A program made the translations under genes and the position numbers. The notes beneath the pieces were generated by a model. The model saw only the letters and a list, made by a program, of their open reading frames with translations. It was not told where the DNA came from and made no database searches. From Chimaeribacter arupi (GTDB taxonomy: Bacteria; Pseudomonadota; Gammaproteobacteria; Enterobacterales; Enterobacteriaceae), in assembly GCF_002858805.1 (NCBI RefSeq), contig NZ_PJZI01000013.1, positions 1 through 64,000 of the forward strand: a DNA stretch of 64,000 nt, given 5' to 3'. Positions 30,354 through 44,267 of this stretch are shown here, piece after piece; position 1 is the first letter of the stretch, and every line of letters begins with the position of its first letter.

Positions 30354-30387
30354 CCCTCTCTCCGGTGTGCCTGCGGCACGGGAGGGG
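30354..30387 (-). other. Hairpin in the potC-potD spacer just before the potD ribosome-binding site
   Basis: GTGCC/GGCAC stem with a three-base loop (30367-30379), extended by CCCTC- and GGGAGGG-type arms (30354-30387). It ends about seven bases from the AGGGGT ribosome-binding site of potD and may stabilise or insulate the potD message. Confidence 0.4.
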
Positions 30388-30420
30388 TGTTTCACCATCC
30401 GGACGTCTCGGCCGTCCATT

Positions 30421-30455
30421 AAAAAACCAGGCGCCCAGTATAAGGAGCGCCCGGC
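30421..30455 (-). terminator. Terminator-like element between potC and potD
   Basis: On the minus strand a GGCGC/GCGCC stem is followed by TGG and six T. It lies 22 bases after the potC stop and could reduce read-through into potD. Confidence 0.35.
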
Positions 30456-30476
30456 GTGAAAGGAAGCAACCGGTTG

Positions 30477-31259
30477 CTACCCCTGATGGGGTGACCGGTC
30501 ACGCAACAGCCACTGGCTGGCGAGCACCAGCACCAGTGACAGTGCCAGCAGCAGGGTCGCCAGCGCATTGATCTCCGGCGATACCCCGACCTTGACCATC
30601 GAGTAGATCTTCAGCGGCAAAATCTCGTAATCCGGCCCGGTGACAAACGACGACACCACCACATCATCCATCGACAGCGTAAAACTCAGCAGCCAGCCGG
30701 CGGCCACCGCAGGCATCGCCAGCGGCAGGATGATTTTGCGCAGGATGGTCAACTCCCCGGCCCCCAGATCACGGGCCGCTTCCAGCATCCGCACATCAAA
30801 CCCTTTCAGCCGCGAATAGACGGTGACCACCACAAACGGCAGGCAGAAGGTGATATGGGAAAACAGCAGCGACCAGAAGCCGAGCGACATCCCCACCAGC
30901 ATAAACAGCACCAGCAGCGAAATCGCCATCACGATGTCCGGCGACATCATCACCACAAACAGCATCCCGCTGACAAACGGCTTGCCGCGGAAGCGGTAGC
31001 GGTAGAGCGCCACCGCCGTCAGCGCGCCGATCAGCGTCGCAAAGGTCGCGGAGAGCACGCCCATCGTCACGGAGTGGCGTGCCGCCTCGATCAGGCTGTC
31101 ATTATTCATCAGGGTGCTGTACCAGCGGGTAGTGAACCCCTGCCAGTTAAAGCCAAAGCGTGAACTGTTAAACGAATTCACGATCAGGATGATGATGGGG
31201 ATATAAAAGTAAGCGTACACCAGCGCCATAAAGCCGCCGCGCAACCCGCGTCCAATCAT
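30477..31259 (-). CDS. potC: Spermidine/putrescine ABC permease PotC
   Basis: Inner-membrane permease with about six hydrophobic segments and the EAA loop [27 protein letters not shown] that contacts PotA. 260 residues (E. coli 264). It overlaps the potB end by four bases. It pairs with PotB to form the channel of the polyamine importer. Confidence 0.95.
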   Translation of the reverse strand: MIGRGLRGGFMALVYAYFYIPIIILIVNSFNSSRFGFNWQGFTTRWYSTLMNNDSLIEAARHSVTMGVLSATFATLIGALTAVALYRYRFRGKPFVSGMLFVVMMSPDIVMAISLLVLFMLVGMSLGFWSLLFSHITFCLPFVVVTVYSRLKGFDVRMLEAARDLGAGELTILRKIILPLAMPAVAAGWLLSFTLSMDDVVVSSFVTGPDYEILPLKIYSMVKVGVSPEINALATLLLALSLVLVLASQWLLRDRSPHQG

Positions 31260-32116
31260 TCCAGCTCCCCTTTTTTGTTCAGCGCTTTCGCCACTTTGTA
31301 ATAAACAAGCAGCATCAGGCCCATCAGCAGCGTCAGGCAGATGCTGGTGGCCGCGCCGAACGGCCAGTCACGGATATTCAGGAACTGGCTCTTGATCACA
31401 TTGCCGATCAGCAGGTTTTTCGCACCGCCCATCAGGTCAGCAATGTAGAACAGCCCCATTGCCGGCAGCATCACCAGCAAACTGCCGGCGATAATGCCCG
31501 GCATGGTCAGCGGCAGGATGATGCGCACAAAGGTCTGCACCTTGCCTGCGCCCAGGTCGCGCGCCGCCTCCAGATAGGCTTTGTCGAGCTTTTCAATGCT
31601 GGCGTAGAGCGGCATCACCATAAACGGCAACAGGATGTAGATAAGGCCGAGGATCACCGCCTGCGGCGTGTACATAATGCGCAGCGGGGTATCGGTAAGC
31701 CCCAGCGCCATCAGCCACTCATTCAGGTAGCCGCGGGTGCTGAGGAAAATCTTCAGCCCGTAAACGCGGATCAGGGAGTTGGTCCAGAACGGCACAATCA
31801 GCAGGAACAGCAGCAACGGCCGCACGCGGGCCGGCAGCCGCGCCAGGATAAAGGCGAACGGATAGCCAATCAGCAAGCAGCAGAGGGTGGCGATCAGCGC
31901 CATATTCAGCGAGTGCAGCAGCACATCGGCGTACAGCGGGTCCAGCAGCCGCCGGTAGTTGTCCAGCGAGAACACCATCCGCACCAGGCTGTCGTTATCG
32001 CGGGTCAGGAAACTGGTGCCGATGATCATCAGGTTCGGCAGGAAGACAAACAGTGTCAGCCAGGCCACCACCAGCAGGATCACCCCGCGCTGAAAAAGCT
32101 TACGTGAGCTGTTCAT
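31256..32116 (-). CDS. potB: Spermidine/putrescine ABC permease PotB
   Basis: Inner-membrane permease, six predicted membrane segments, EAA loop [26 protein letters not shown]. 286 residues from the ATG at 32116, about ten more than the E. coli entry because of the N-terminal [11 protein letters not shown]. The start lies within the end of potA (17-base overlap), suggesting coupled translation. Confidence 0.95.
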   Translation of the reverse strand: MNSSRKLFQRGVILLVVAWLTLFVFLPNLMIIGTSFLTRDNDSLVRMVFSLDNYRRLLDPLYADVLLHSLNMALIATLCCLLIGYPFAFILARLPARVRPLLLFLLIVPFWTNSLIRVYGLKIFLSTRGYLNEWLMALGLTDTPLRIMYTPQAVILGLIYILLPFMVMPLYASIEKLDKAYLEAARDLGAGKVQTFVRIILPLTMPGIIAGSLLVMLPAMGLFYIADLMGGAKNLLIGNVIKSQFLNIRDWPFGAATSICLTLLMGLMLLVYYKVAKALNKKGELE

Positions 32117-33218
32117 CGGCGAGCACCACCTCCCAGCTTTCGATCCAGGTCACCGCCACGGTCTGGTTGAGGGAGTGATCCACATCCGGGTCATCCTCGT
32201 TGAAGAACTCACTGACCATCACCAGTTTGCCGCTGGCCAGTTCCACCGTGGACTCCAGCGTCATGCCTTTGTAGTTGCGCTCCCGCACATGGCCGATAAA
32301 GCCCTCGGCGGTGTCGCCCTCGTTAATCTCCTGCACTTTGAGATCCTCCGGGCGCAGCAGCACGTTCAGCCTTTGCCCCGGCGTCACTGCCAGCTGGTTC
32401 ACCGTGATGTCACACTCACGCCCCTCGACCCAGGCGCGCACGCGCTGGTCATCCAGGCGGCGGATCACTTGTGCCTCAAAAATGTTGATTTCACCGATAA
32501 AGCTGGCGACAAACAGGTTCTCCGGCTCCTCATAAATCTGGCGCGGGGTGCCGTCCTGCTCGATCCGCCCGTCACGCATCACCACGATACGGTCTGACAT
32601 GGTCAGCGCCTCTTCCTGATCGTGGGTGACGAACACAAAGGTGATGCCGAGTTTGCGTTGCAGCGCTTTGAGTTCGTTCTGCATCTGTTTGCGCAATTTG
32701 TAGTCCAGCGCGGAGAGCGACTCATCCAGCAGCAAGACCCGCGGGCGGTTGACCACCGCCCGCGCAATCGCCACCCGCTGCTGCTGGCCGCCGGAAAGCT
32801 GGTGCGGGCGGCGCTGGGCAAATTCATCCAGTTGCACCATCCGCAGCGCATCGGTCACCCGGCCGGCGATCTCCGCCTCCGGCGTCTTCTGCATCCGCAG
32901 GCCAAAGGCCACATTCTCAAACACGCTCATGTGCGGGAACAGGGCGTAGCTCTGGAAAACGGTATTGACGTGGCGGTGTTCAGCCGGCACGGCAGTCACA
33001 TCCTGGCCATCCAGGATGATGGTGCCGCTGTCGGTCTCTTCCAGGCCGGCAATCAGGCGCAATACCGTGGTTTTGCCGCAGCCGGACGGGCCGAGCAGGG
33101 TCAGGAATTCGCCATGATTAATGGTCAGGTTGAGATCGCGGATAATGGTTTTGCCGTCAAAGGCTTTACTCAATCCGCTCAGGGTAACCAGGGGGGTCGG
33201 AGACAGGTTTTCAGTCAT
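32100..33218 (-). CDS. potA: Spermidine/putrescine ABC transporter ATPase PotA
   Basis: ABC ATPase energising polyamine import. Walker [11 protein letters not shown]-loop [10 protein letters not shown], signature [15 protein letters not shown], Walker [12 protein letters not shown], switch THDQEEAL, followed by the C-terminal TOBE regulatory domain (about residues 285-372). 372 residues (E. coli 378). First gene of potABCD, divergent from pepT across 287 bases in which I recognise no further gene. Confidence 0.97.
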   Translation of the reverse strand: MTENLSPTPLVTLSGLSKAFDGKTIIRDLNLTINHGEFLTLLGPSGCGKTTVLRLIAGLEETDSGTIILDGQDVTAVPAEHRHVNTVFQSYALFPHMSVFENVAFGLRMQKTPEAEIAGRVTDALRMVQLDEFAQRRPHQLSGGQQQRVAIARAVVNRPRVLLLDESLSALDYKLRKQMQNELKALQRKLGITFVFVTHDQEEALTMSDRIVVMRDGRIEQDGTPRQIYEEPENLFVASFIGEINIFEAQVIRRLDDQRVRAWVEGRECDITVNQLAVTPGQRLNVLLRPEDLKVQEINEGDTAEGFIGHVRERNYKGMTLESTVELASGKLVMVSEFFNEDDPDVDHSLNQTVAVTWIESWEVVLADEQLT

Positions 33219-33505
33219 TTATCGGGGCACTCTTTTCTTGTGCTCAGGTTGCCGGTTTGGCAGCGCGCAGCAGGCTATCGTCTCATACAGTGAGTCAGAT
33301 CTCGGAGGGGGTGAATTCTACGTGAAACTGCCGGTATCACCAATGCTTACGCAGCCTGAGCGGGGAAAAACCCGGCAAACAGCGCGTAAGCGGCCCAAAC
33401 GGGGCAAATAAACGCTAAGGTTAACAAAGATGAAAACTGACCTGACGCAATACACTCACCCCATCAGGCTGCGCATAATGGCCCGCGGCTCTCAGAGGAT
33501 AGACT

Positions 33506-34741
33506 ATGGATAACTTACTCGATCGTTTTCTGCATTACGTCTCTATTGATACCCAGTCAAAAGTGAATGTCCGCCAGGTGCCGAGCACAGAAGGGCAGTG
33601 GAAGCTGGCCCATGCATTGCAGCAGGAGCTGGCCGCGCTGGGGCTGGAGGCGATCACCCTGAGCGAGCACTGCTGCGTGATGGCGACCCTGCCGGCCAAT
33701 GTGGACTGGCCGGTGCCGGTGATCGGTTTTATTTCGCACCTGGATACCTCGCCGGATTTTACGGCCAAAAATGTGAACCCCCAGATTGTCGAGAACTACC
33801 GCGGCGGCGATGTGGCACTGGGCAGCGGTGAGGAGGTGCTGTCGCCGGTGATGTTCCCGGTGCTGCACCAGTTACTGGGGCAGACGCTGATCACCACCGA
33901 CGGCAAAACGCTGCTCGGCGCGGATGACAAAGCCGGTATCGCTGAAATCATGACGGCGATGGCCCGGCTGAAACAGGGTGACATTCCGCATGGCGAGATC
34001 CGGGTGGCCTTTACGCCGGATGAGGAAGTCGGCAAGGGGCCGCACGTCTTTGATGTCGCGGCGTTTGGGGCCGAGTGGGCTTACACCGTGGACGGCGGCG
34101 GCGTGGGCGAGCTGGAGTATGAGAATTTCAACGCCGCCTCGGCCACGATTAAAATTGTCGGCAATAACGTCCACCCCGGCACCGCCAAAGGGGTGATGGT
34201 GAACGCCCTGTCACTGGCGACCCGTATCCATCAGGCGCTGCCGCCGGCGGAGACGCCGGAGCACACCGCCGGTTACGAGGGCTTCTTCCACCTGAACAGC
34301 ATGAAAGGCAGCGTTGACCGTGCAGAGATGCACTACATCATCCGTGATTTTGACCGCGAGAAATTTGAGGCGCGCAAACAGCAGCTGATAAGCGTGGCGG
34401 AACAGGTAGGCGAGGGGCTGCACCCGGATTGCTACATTGAGGTGACGCTGGAGGACAGCTACTACAACATGCGCGAGGAGGTGGCGAAGCACCCGCACAT
34501 CATTGAGATTGCCGCGCAGGCGATGAAAGACAATGACATCGAGCCGGTGATGAAGCCGATCCGCGGCGGGACGGACGGCGCACAGCTTTCGTTTATGGGG
34601 CTGCCGTGCCCGAACATCTTCACCGGCGGTTACAACTACCACGGCAAACATGAGTTCGCCACCCTGGAAGGGATGGAAAAATCGGTGTCGGTGATCACCC
34701 GTATTGCCGAACTCACCGCGCAGCGCGCCAAAAGCGCCTGA
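33506..34741 (+). CDS. pepT: Peptidase T
   Basis: Cytoplasmic M20-family tripeptidase releasing N-terminal residues from tripeptides. Zinc ligands and catalytic residues are seen in [34 protein letters not shown] and the terminal [11 protein letters not shown]. 411 residues (E. coli 408). It is FNR-activated in enterics, but I found no clear FNR box upstream here. Confidence 0.96.
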   Translation: MDNLLDRFLHYVSIDTQSKVNVRQVPSTEGQWKLAHALQQELAALGLEAITLSEHCCVMATLPANVDWPVPVIGFISHLDTSPDFTAKNVNPQIVENYRGGDVALGSGEEVLSPVMFPVLHQLLGQTLITTDGKTLLGADDKAGIAEIMTAMARLKQGDIPHGEIRVAFTPDEEVGKGPHVFDVAAFGAEWAYTVDGGGVGELEYENFNAASATIKIVGNNVHPGTAKGVMVNALSLATRIHQALPPAETPEHTAGYEGFFHLNSMKGSVDRAEMHYIIRDFDREKFEARKQQLISVAEQVGEGLHPDCYIEVTLEDSYYNMREEVAKHPHIIEIAAQAMKDNDIEPVMKPIRGGTDGAQLSFMGLPCPNIFTGGYNYHGKHEFATLEGMEKSVSVITRIAELTAQRAKSA

Positions 34742-34751
34742 AACGAGGCAT

Positions 34752-34787
34752 AAAAAAGCCGGGCAGCGCAGGCTGCCCGGCTTTTTT
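34752..34787. terminator. Bidirectional terminator between pepT and roxA
   Basis: A6 followed by a nine-base stem GCCGGGCAG/CTGCCCGGC and T6: symmetrical, so it can stop transcription from both convergent genes. Confidence 0.9.
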
Positions 34788-34813
34788 CATTGGCCGGCGG
34801 GTTTGCCGGTCAC

Positions 34814-35935
34814 TCAGTCTTTGAAGTACCAGTAGCCGCTGTTCACCAGCGCGGCCAGCAGCGCCAGGAAGGACGGGTCATCCAGCGCATCGCCGAAGTG
34901 CGAGGCATCCAGCGTCATGTGCTGGCAGAGCGCGTTTGCCGCTGCCGCATGTTCTGTTTCCATGCGCTCACCGTTCACAAAGCAGCGCTCGCCAATCCGC
35001 AGTACCCGCAGGCCACCGACGCGTTGCAGCACTTCGCCGCTCTGCATCAGCTCATAAATCTCACCGGCCTGGTACGGCGGCTCCGGCGGTGCCAGATCCA
35101 GCTCGTGGCGCGACTGGGAAATAAACTCCCCAAACCAGCCCTCAAAGTGCTCCGGCTGCTGCAACAGCTCCAGCATCATGCCGCGCAGGCCGTCCAGCTC
35201 CTGCGGCAGGATGTCCGCGTGCTGCTCACGCGCCGGCAGGTCCGGGTCGCTGTAGCGCTTGCTGCCCAGCTCGCGTGACAGCACGTAGTCGGCAAAACCG
35301 CTCACCAGCTCGCGGCCGTTCGGCGCACGGAAGCCCACGGAGTAGTTCAGCGCATTTTCCAGCGAATAGCCTTCATGCGGGAAGCCCGGCGGAATGTAGA
35401 GGATGTCGCCCGGCTCCATCTCTTCATCAATGATGGCATCGAACGGCTCGACCTGAAGCAGGTCCGGGTGCGGGCAGTGCTGCTTCAGCGCCACCTTTTC
35501 CCCCACGCGCCAGCGGCGGCGGCCGGTGCCCTGGATGATAAACACATCGTACTGGTCGAGATGCGGGCCAACGCCGCCGCCCGGTACCGAGAAGGAGATC
35601 ATCAGATCATCCATGCGCCAGTCCGGGATGTGGCGGAATGGGCGCATCAGTGCCGCAGACGGCTCATGCCAGTGGTCAACTGCCTGCACCAGCAGCGACC
35701 AGTTCGTCTCACCCAGATGATCAAAGCTGGTGAACGGCCCGTGGCTGACCTGCCATTTGCCTTCGTCATGGCTGACCAGCCGGCTGTCGACCTCATTTTC
35801 CATCGCCAGCCCGGCCAGTTCATCCGGGGAGATCGGGTCAATAAAGTTCTTGAAGCCGCGCTTCAGGATAACCGGGCGCTTTTGCCAGTAACGTTGCAGG
35901 AAATCAGGCCAGTCGAGGTCAAGTTGGTAATCCAT
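34814..35935 (-). CDS. roxA: Ribosomal protein L16 arginine hydroxylase RoxA
   Basis: JmjC-type 2-oxoglutarate/Fe(II) oxygenase (YcfD) that hydroxylates an arginine of ribosomal protein uL16. The iron-binding motif HLDQYDVF and the downstream FPHEGYSLENALNYSVGFRAPN are present, followed by the dimerisation and winged-helix parts. The start at 35935 (MDYQLDLDWPDF) gives 373 residues as in E. coli; the frame extends 26 codons further upstream without support. Confidence 0.95.
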   Translation of the reverse strand: MDYQLDLDWPDFLQRYWQKRPVILKRGFKNFIDPISPDELAGLAMENEVDSRLVSHDEGKWQVSHGPFTSFDHLGETNWSLLVQAVDHWHEPSAALMRPFRHIPDWRMDDLMISFSVPGGGVGPHLDQYDVFIIQGTGRRRWRVGEKVALKQHCPHPDLLQVEPFDAIIDEEMEPGDILYIPPGFPHEGYSLENALNYSVGFRAPNGRELVSGFADYVLSRELGSKRYSDPDLPAREQHADILPQELDGLRGMMLELLQQPEHFEGWFGEFISQSRHELDLAPPEPPYQAGEIYELMQSGEVLQRVGGLRVLRIGERCFVNGERMETEHAAAANALCQHMTLDASHFGDALDDPSFLALLAALVNSGYWYFKD

Positions 35936-36031
35936 TGTGTATTCCACTGTTCGGGGGAGACTAGCAGCGAGTATAACGGATGCCGGGCGCGGCGCGTGTA
36001 TTTCCCTGCGCAAAAGCCATCAGGCGGGCAT

Positions 36032-37474
36032 TTATTCCCCAGACTCACCCTGGCGGCCAAAGGTTACCTGCATCCGCGCGCCACCGAGCGGGCTGTCGCT
36101 GAGGGTAATGCTGCCCTGATAACGCATGATGATCTCACTCGCCACCGCCAGCCCGATACCCTGGCCGGGGCGTAACGTGTCCGCGCGCTGGCCGCGCTGG
36201 AAAATCAGCTCACGTTTGGCGGGCGGGATGCCGGGGCCGTCATCGTCCACCACCAGCACCAGCTGGTTTTCCGCCGGAATGGCGCTGACCTCAATAAACT
36301 CCAGCGAATATTTGCAGGCGTTGTCGAGCAGGTTCCCCATCACTTCCATAAAGTCATTTTTATCGCCGATAAAGGTCAGCTCCGGCGGGATCTCCAGCGT
36401 CAGCACCACGCCCTTGCGCTGGTAGACTTTATTGAGCGCGGAACAGAGGCTGTCGAGCAGGGCGGAGACGGAGTGGATTTCGCGGGTCAGCACGTTTTTC
36501 TCTGAATCGAGGCTGGCGCGGTGCAGGTAGTAGCCGATTTGCTGGGAGATGCGGCTGATCTGCTCCAGCATCACCGGCTCAGCCTGCTCAATGGTGAGCT
36601 GTTTGCCGCCGCGCAACGCGCGCAGGGTCGATTGCAATACCGCCAGCGGGGTTTTCAGGCTGTGGGTCAGGTCGGCGAGGGTGGTGCGGTAGCGCAGGGA
36701 GCGGCCGCGCTCATTGTTCAGCAACACATTGAGGTTACGCACCAGGCTGCGCAACTCCTGCGGCGGGTTCACCTCCAGCATCTCCCGTTCGCGCTTCTCC
36801 AGCTCGCCCACCTGTTGCGCCAGCACCTTGATCGGCCGCAGGCTCCAGTGCGCCGCCAGCCACAGCAGCGGCAGCACCAGCAACAGATTAGCCAGCAGCA
36901 CATAGCTGAACCACTGCCAGACCAGGTCACTGCGCTGTAACTCCTGCGGGATGGTGTCGATCACCACGATGCTCAGCGGCGGCAGGCGGGCAGTGGCGGC
37001 GTACTTATTCACCACCACCGAGTGCGTCAGTGACGGCTCATCCTCTTCGTACCCTTTTAACTGGCGCTGGGCATGGGGATTATTGCCGACCACGGTGCTG
37101 CTGAGGTGCGGGTCGGCGTCCAGCTCGTAGAAGCCGCCCTTGCGCAGCCAGTCACGCGGGATGCGGGACTCCAGCCCCGGCACGGCGCGCTGGTGCCACA
37201 GCAGGGTGCCGTGGTCATCGTAAATCAGCACCAGCGTCGGGGAGTTGAGGTCAAGATCCGGCGGCACGGTGATGGTCAGCCGTTTATCGCGCCACTGCGC
37301 CAGGCTGAAGAACAGGTTGCTTTCGCCGCGCAGCAGGGTATAGGCGGTTTTATCAAAGCTGACAATATAGCCGACCACCGCCACCAGCCCATACGCCAGG
37401 GACAGCGCCAGCACCACTGCCGCGGTGGCCAGCAGGAAGCGGGCGCGGAGCGAAAAAGGCGTACGGCGGCTCAT
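36032..37474 (-). CDS. phoQ: Sensor histidine kinase PhoQ
   Basis: Inner-membrane sensor of low Mg2+, acid pH and cationic peptides. Two membrane helices (about residues 13-37 and 188-212) bracket the periplasmic sensor domain, whose acidic stretch [10 protein letters not shown] corresponds to the metal-binding patch. Then HAMP, phospho-acceptor [13 protein letters not shown], and ATPase boxes DNACKYS and GPGIPP. 480 residues (E. coli 486). It starts 28 bases after phoP. It is the target of MgrB encoded at 50.3 kb. Confidence 0.96.
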   Translation of the reverse strand: MSRRTPFSLRARFLLATAAVVLALSLAYGLVAVVGYIVSFDKTAYTLLRGESNLFFSLAQWRDKRLTITVPPDLDLNSPTLVLIYDDHGTLLWHQRAVPGLESRIPRDWLRKGGFYELDADPHLSSTVVGNNPHAQRQLKGYEEDEPSLTHSVVVNKYAATARLPPLSIVVIDTIPQELQRSDLVWQWFSYVLLANLLLVLPLLWLAAHWSLRPIKVLAQQVGELEKREREMLEVNPPQELRSLVRNLNVLLNNERGRSLRYRTTLADLTHSLKTPLAVLQSTLRALRGGKQLTIEQAEPVMLEQISRISQQIGYYLHRASLDSEKNVLTREIHSVSALLDSLCSALNKVYQRKGVVLTLEIPPELTFIGDKNDFMEVMGNLLDNACKYSLEFIEVSAIPAENQLVLVVDDDGPGIPPAKRELIFQRGQRADTLRPGQGIGLAVASEIIMRYQGSITLSDSPLGGARMQVTFGRQGESGE

Positions 37475-37502
37475 CGCGGGCTGGCCTCAGGCATGGTGCC
37501 GG

Positions 37503-38174
37503 TCAGCCCACATCAAAGCGGTAGCCCTGGCCGCGCACGGTGGTGATCACCTCATGCGGGTAACCGGCCTGGATCTTTTTGCGCAGGCGGCCCATCAGCA
37601 CATCGATGGTATGGCTCTCGCGCAGTTCGGCATCCGGGTAGAGTTGCAGCATCAGCGCATCTTTGCTGACGACTTTACCGGCGTTACGAATCAGCGTTTC
37701 GATAATGGTGTACTCAAAGGCGGTGAGCTTGATCAGCTGGTCATGGATGCTGAGCTCCCGCCGCGACAAATCGACCTGGAACGGCGGCAGGCTGATAATC
37801 TGGGAAGCCAGCCCGCTGTTGCGGCGCATCAGCGCCTGCATCCGGGCAATCACCTCTTCCAGATGGAAGGGTTTGGTGACGTAGTCATCCGCCCCGGCTT
37901 CCAGCACCGCCACTTTGTCCTGCCAGCTTTCCCGCGCGGTCAGCACCAGGATCGGCAGCGTGGTCTGGTGGCTGCGCCAGCGCTGGATCAGGCTCAGCCC
38001 GTCCTCGCCCGGCAGGCCGAGATCCACAATCGCGATGTCCGGCGCATGTTCCCGCAAAAAGTAATCCGCCTCTTTGGCATCTTCGGCGGCATCCACCTGA
38101 TGCCCCATCTCCCGCATCTGAACCGCCAGATGATGGCGCAGCAGGGCATTATCTTCCACGACCAAAACGCGCAT
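37503..38174 (-). CDS. phoP: Response regulator PhoP
   Basis: OmpR-family activator controlled by PhoQ. Receiver domain with acidic pocket VEDN, phospho-acceptor in [11 protein letters not shown] and Lys in VTKPF; C-terminal winged-helix DNA-binding domain (about residues 125-223). The ATG at 38174 behind CAGAGGAAA gives 223 residues, identical in length to E. coli. The frame is open upstream but that region contains the promoter. Confidence 0.97.
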   Translation of the reverse strand: MRVLVVEDNALLRHHLAVQMREMGHQVDAAEDAKEADYFLREHAPDIAIVDLGLPGEDGLSLIQRWRSHQTTLPILVLTARESWQDKVAVLEAGADDYVTKPFHLEEVIARMQALMRRNSGLASQIISLPPFQVDLSRRELSIHDQLIKLTAFEYTIIETLIRNAGKVVSKDALMLQLYPDAELRESHTIDVLMGRLRKKIQAGYPHEVITTVRGQGYRFDVG

Positions 38175-38307
38175 AGCTGTTTCCTCTGAAATGCTGCCAT
38201 GAGTGGGGAGCCGGGCGCGCGGCCCGGTCAGGCTCAGCCCGCCATTATGGCAGGAACCGCTGTGTTTGCCCGAGACTTTTGTCGCCGCCGGCTGCCCGGA
38301 TGCGCCT

Positions 38308-38341
38308 ATTATCACTGCGCCGGCTAAACCACAGGTAAACC
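38308..38341 (-). promoter_or_regulatory. PhoP box and -10 of the phoPQ promoter
   Basis: Minus strand reads GGTTTA-CCTGT-GGTTTA (38341-38325), a perfect PhoP direct repeat, and 11 bases further GATAAT (38313-38308) as -10. This is the canonical layout of a PhoP-activated promoter and implies autoregulation with a leader of about 125 bases. Confidence 0.85.
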
Positions 38342-38438
38342 GCCGGGATAACCGGGCAAACGGAGACGCAACAGGGGAGGCAAACCGGGAAAAACGGGCG
38401 GCGGGGTGCCGCCCGGTGAGGCAGGGGGTCAGAAACGC

Positions 38439-40462
<2,024 letters not shown>

Positions 40463-40464
40463 GG

Positions 40465-41670
<1,206 letters not shown>

Positions 41671-41724
41671 TTAACACGTTGCCGGGGCTGCTGCACCGCC
41701 GAATGCGACAATCACACAAATTGC

Positions 41725-42177
41725 CTAGGCCGGGAACGGCCAGTTAAATGCCGCCAGCAGGGAGAGCGGGTAGCGTGCCGGTTGCTGCCAGCAGCGCAGG
41801 CTCTCGGCCACCAGCGGCGAGCGCAGGTTGGTGGCCTGCAGGATCTCATCAGCCGGCAGCCAGAGGCAGCGGTCGATGTCGCTGTCCTGCGGCGCGGTGG
41901 GCAGCGGGGCAGGCAGGTCAAGCGCAAAGCAGAAGCGCAGGAACGGCGTGTTGTCCGGCGCGATCCACTGGTGCAGCCGCAGGAAATGCTGCACCTGCGC
42001 GCGCAGGCCGGTCTCCTCATAGAGTTCGCGCTCTGCCGCCTGCACCAGCGTTTCGTCCGCTTCCAGATGCCCGGCCGGCTGGTTCCACAACGGTTTGCCG
42101 CGGATGGTTTCCTCCACCACCAGGAACTGGCCCTGGGCGTGCACCACACAGGCCACGGTAACATGGGGTTTGAACAT
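41725..42177 (-). CDS. nudJ: Nudix hydrolase NudJ
   Basis: HMP-PP and nucleoside di/triphosphate phosphatase (YmfB) of the Nudix family. Nudix box [23 protein letters not shown] fits GX5EX7REUXEEXGU. The ATG at 42177 gives 150 residues (E. coli 153). It lies between rluE and mnmA as in E. coli, with a 156-base gap to mnmA that shows no gene. Confidence 0.94.
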   Translation of the reverse strand: MFKPHVTVACVVHAQGQFLVVEETIRGKPLWNQPAGHLEADETLVQAAERELYEETGLRAQVQHFLRLHQWIAPDNTPFLRFCFALDLPAPLPTAPQDSDIDRCLWLPADEILQATNLRSPLVAESLRCWQQPARYPLSLLAAFNWPFPA

Positions 42178-42205
42178 AGGCTCTCCTTGAACAGCTGAAA
42201 CGGAA

Positions 42206-42832
42206 CTAAAGGTGCGGCACTTCCCGCCATTCGCCGGGGGCCAGCGTGCCGAGGGTGGCGCTGCCCATCGCATAACGGATAAGCCGCAGGGTCGGGAACC
42301 CGATGTGGGCAGTCATCCGGCGCACTTGCCGGTTGCGCCCCTCGTAGAGCGTCACTTTCAGCCAGGCGGTGGGGATCGCCTTGCGCTCGCGGATGGGCGG
42401 GTTACGCGGCCAGAGCCACGCCGGTTCGGTCACGCGTTCCACCCCGGCCGGCAGGGTCGGGCCGTCTTTCAGCGTCACGCCGTGGCGCAGTGCCGCCAGC
42501 GCCGCCTCATCCGGCTCGCCCTCTACCTGAACATAGTAGATTTTCCCGGTGCGTTTGCCCGGTTGTGTGAGCTGAGCCTGCAATTTGCCGTCATTGGTCA
42601 GCACCATCAGCCCCTCGCTGTCGCGGTCCAGCCGCCCGGCGGCATACACCCCGGACAACGGAATGAAATCTTTCAGGGTGGCGCGCCCGGCTTCATCGGT
42701 AAATTGCGGCAGCACATCGAAGGGTTTGTTAAACAGCACAATGCGCCGCGGGCCGGCAGGTTTTTCACTGCGCGCGGCCGCAGGCGCGCTGAATCGTTTA
42801 ACGTGGTGATTTTTAACAGGGATTTTTTTCAT
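42206..42832 (-). CDS. rluE: 23S rRNA pseudouridine synthase RluE
   Basis: Makes pseudouridine 2457 in 23S rRNA. RsuA/RluB-type motifs: LFNKPFDVL, catalytic [17 protein letters not shown], and [10 protein letters not shown]. 208 residues from the ATG at 42832 (E. coli 217, with a longer N-terminus). The basic N-terminus [14 protein letters not shown] resembles the E. coli one. The ribosome-binding site is weak. Divergent from icd. Confidence 0.95.
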   Translation of the reverse strand: MKKIPVKNHHVKRFSAPAAARSEKPAGPRRIVLFNKPFDVLPQFTDEAGRATLKDFIPLSGVYAAGRLDRDSEGLMVLTNDGKLQAQLTQPGKRTGKIYYVQVEGEPDEAALAALRHGVTLKDGPTLPAGVERVTEPAWLWPRNPPIRERKAIPTAWLKVTLYEGRNRQVRRMTAHIGFPTLRLIRYAMGSATLGTLAPGEWREVPHL

Positions 42833-42912
42833 GTTCTTTAACGTTGGCCACAATAGGCGCATTATAGCCGATAACGGTTTCAGATTGGCGCGGGCTGAAT
42901 ATTCAAGTAGTA

Positions 42913-42941
42913 TTGACACGCATCTTACAAATCATTAACAA
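42913..42941 (+). promoter_or_regulatory. icd promoter
   Basis: TTGACA, exact consensus -35, 17-base spacer, TAACAA as -10; predicted start about 42948. The ribosome-binding site GAAGGAGAGG precedes the ATG at 42965. Confidence 0.6.
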
Positions 42942-42964
42942 AGTGCGCTTTGAAGGAGAGGTTA

Positions 42965-44218
42965 ATGGAAAGCAAAGTAGTTGTTCCGGCGGAAGGTAAT
43001 AAAATTACGGTTGATGCTCAGGGTAAACTGGTTGTTCCGCATAACCCGATCATCCCGTTCATCGAAGGTGACGGCATCGGCGTCGATGTTACCCCCGCCA
43101 TGATCAAGGTTGTGGATGCAGCGGTTGAGAAAGCTTACAAGGGTGAGCGTAAAATTTCCTGGATGGAAATTTACACCGGCGAGAAATCTACTGAACTGTA
43201 CGGCAAAGATGTCTGGTTGCCGGAAGAGACCCTTGACCTGATCCGTGAATACCGTGTGGCCATCAAAGGCCCGCTGACCACCCCGGTCGGTGGCGGTATC
43301 CGCTCCCTGAACGTTGCCCTGCGCCAACAGCTTGATCTCTACATCTGCTTGCGTCCGGTGCGTTACTATCAGGGCACCCCAAGCCCGGTGAAACGCCCGG
43401 AAGACACCGACATGGTGATTTTCCGTGAGAACTCCGAAGACATCTATGCGGGTATCGAGTGGAAAGCCGGTTCTGCAGAAGCGGATAAAGTGATCAACTT
43501 CCTGCAAAACGAAATGGGCGTGAAGAAGATCCGTTTCCCAGAGCAGTGCGGCATCGGCATTAAGCCGTGTTCTGAAGAGGGCACCAAGCGCCTGGTCCGT
43601 GCGGCCATTGAGTATGCGATAACCAACGACCGCGACTCCGTGACCCTGGTGCACAAAGGCAACATCATGAAATTCACCGAAGGTGCCTTCAAGGACTGGG
43701 GCTACCAACTGGCCCGTGAAGAGTTCGGCGGTGAACTGATTGACGGCGGCCCGTGGGTGAAAATCAAGAACCCGAACAGCGGCAAAGAGATCGTCATCAA
43801 AGACGTGATCGCTGACGCCTTCCTGCAACAGATCCTGCTGCGCCCGGCTGAGTATGACGTGATCGCCTGTATGAACCTGAACGGTGACTACATCTCTGAT
43901 GCGCTGGCCGCACAGGTCGGCGGGATCGGCATCGCGCCGGGCGCCAACATCGGTGACGAGTGCGCGCTGTTTGAAGCCACCCACGGTACCGCACCGAAGT
44001 ATGCCGGCCAGGACAAAGTGAACCCAGGTTCAGTTATCCTCTCTGCTGAGATGATGCTGCGCCACATGCAGTGGTTCGAAGCCGCAGACCTGATTGTGAA
44101 AGGCATGGAAGGCGCGATTGCCGCCAAAACCGTGACCTACGATTTCGAACGCCTGATGGAAGGCGCCACCCTGCGTAAATGCAGCGAGTTCGGCGACGAC
44201 ATCATCAGCAACATGTAA
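42965..44218 (+). CDS. icd: Isocitrate dehydrogenase (NADP+)
   Basis: TCA-cycle enzyme converting isocitrate to 2-oxoglutarate with NADP. Substrate loop [13 protein letters not shown] contains the serine phosphorylated by AceK (Ser113 in E. coli); NADP-specific [12 protein letters not shown] is present. 417 residues (E. coli 416). Start [11 protein letters not shown] as in E. coli. In E. coli this locus is a prophage e14 target; here opgB follows convergently and no prophage is seen. Confidence 0.98.
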   Translation: MESKVVVPAEGNKITVDAQGKLVVPHNPIIPFIEGDGIGVDVTPAMIKVVDAAVEKAYKGERKISWMEIYTGEKSTELYGKDVWLPEETLDLIREYRVAIKGPLTTPVGGGIRSLNVALRQQLDLYICLRPVRYYQGTPSPVKRPEDTDMVIFRENSEDIYAGIEWKAGSAEADKVINFLQNEMGVKKIRFPEQCGIGIKPCSEEGTKRLVRAAIEYAITNDRDSVTLVHKGNIMKFTEGAFKDWGYQLAREEFGGELIDGGPWVKIKNPNSGKEIVIKDVIADAFLQQILLRPAEYDVIACMNLNGDYISDALAAQVGGIGIAPGANIGDECALFEATHGTAPKYAGQDKVNPGSVILSAEMMLRHMQWFEAADLIVKGMEGAIAAKTVTYDFERLMEGATLRKCSEFGDDIISNM

Positions 44219-44236
44219 TCGTCATCACGCCTGCGA

Positions 44237-44267
44237 AACGGGAGCCTTTGCGGCTCCCGTTTTTTTT
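44237..44267. terminator. Terminator between icd and opgB
   Basis: Ten-base stem AACGGGAGCC/GGCTCCCGTT, TTTGC loop, T run. It overlaps the last bases of the convergent opgB gene. Confidence 0.9.

Noticed and set aside
42962-43984. 340-codon minus-strand ORF
   Set aside because: Antisense to icd; no homology recognised and no promoter.
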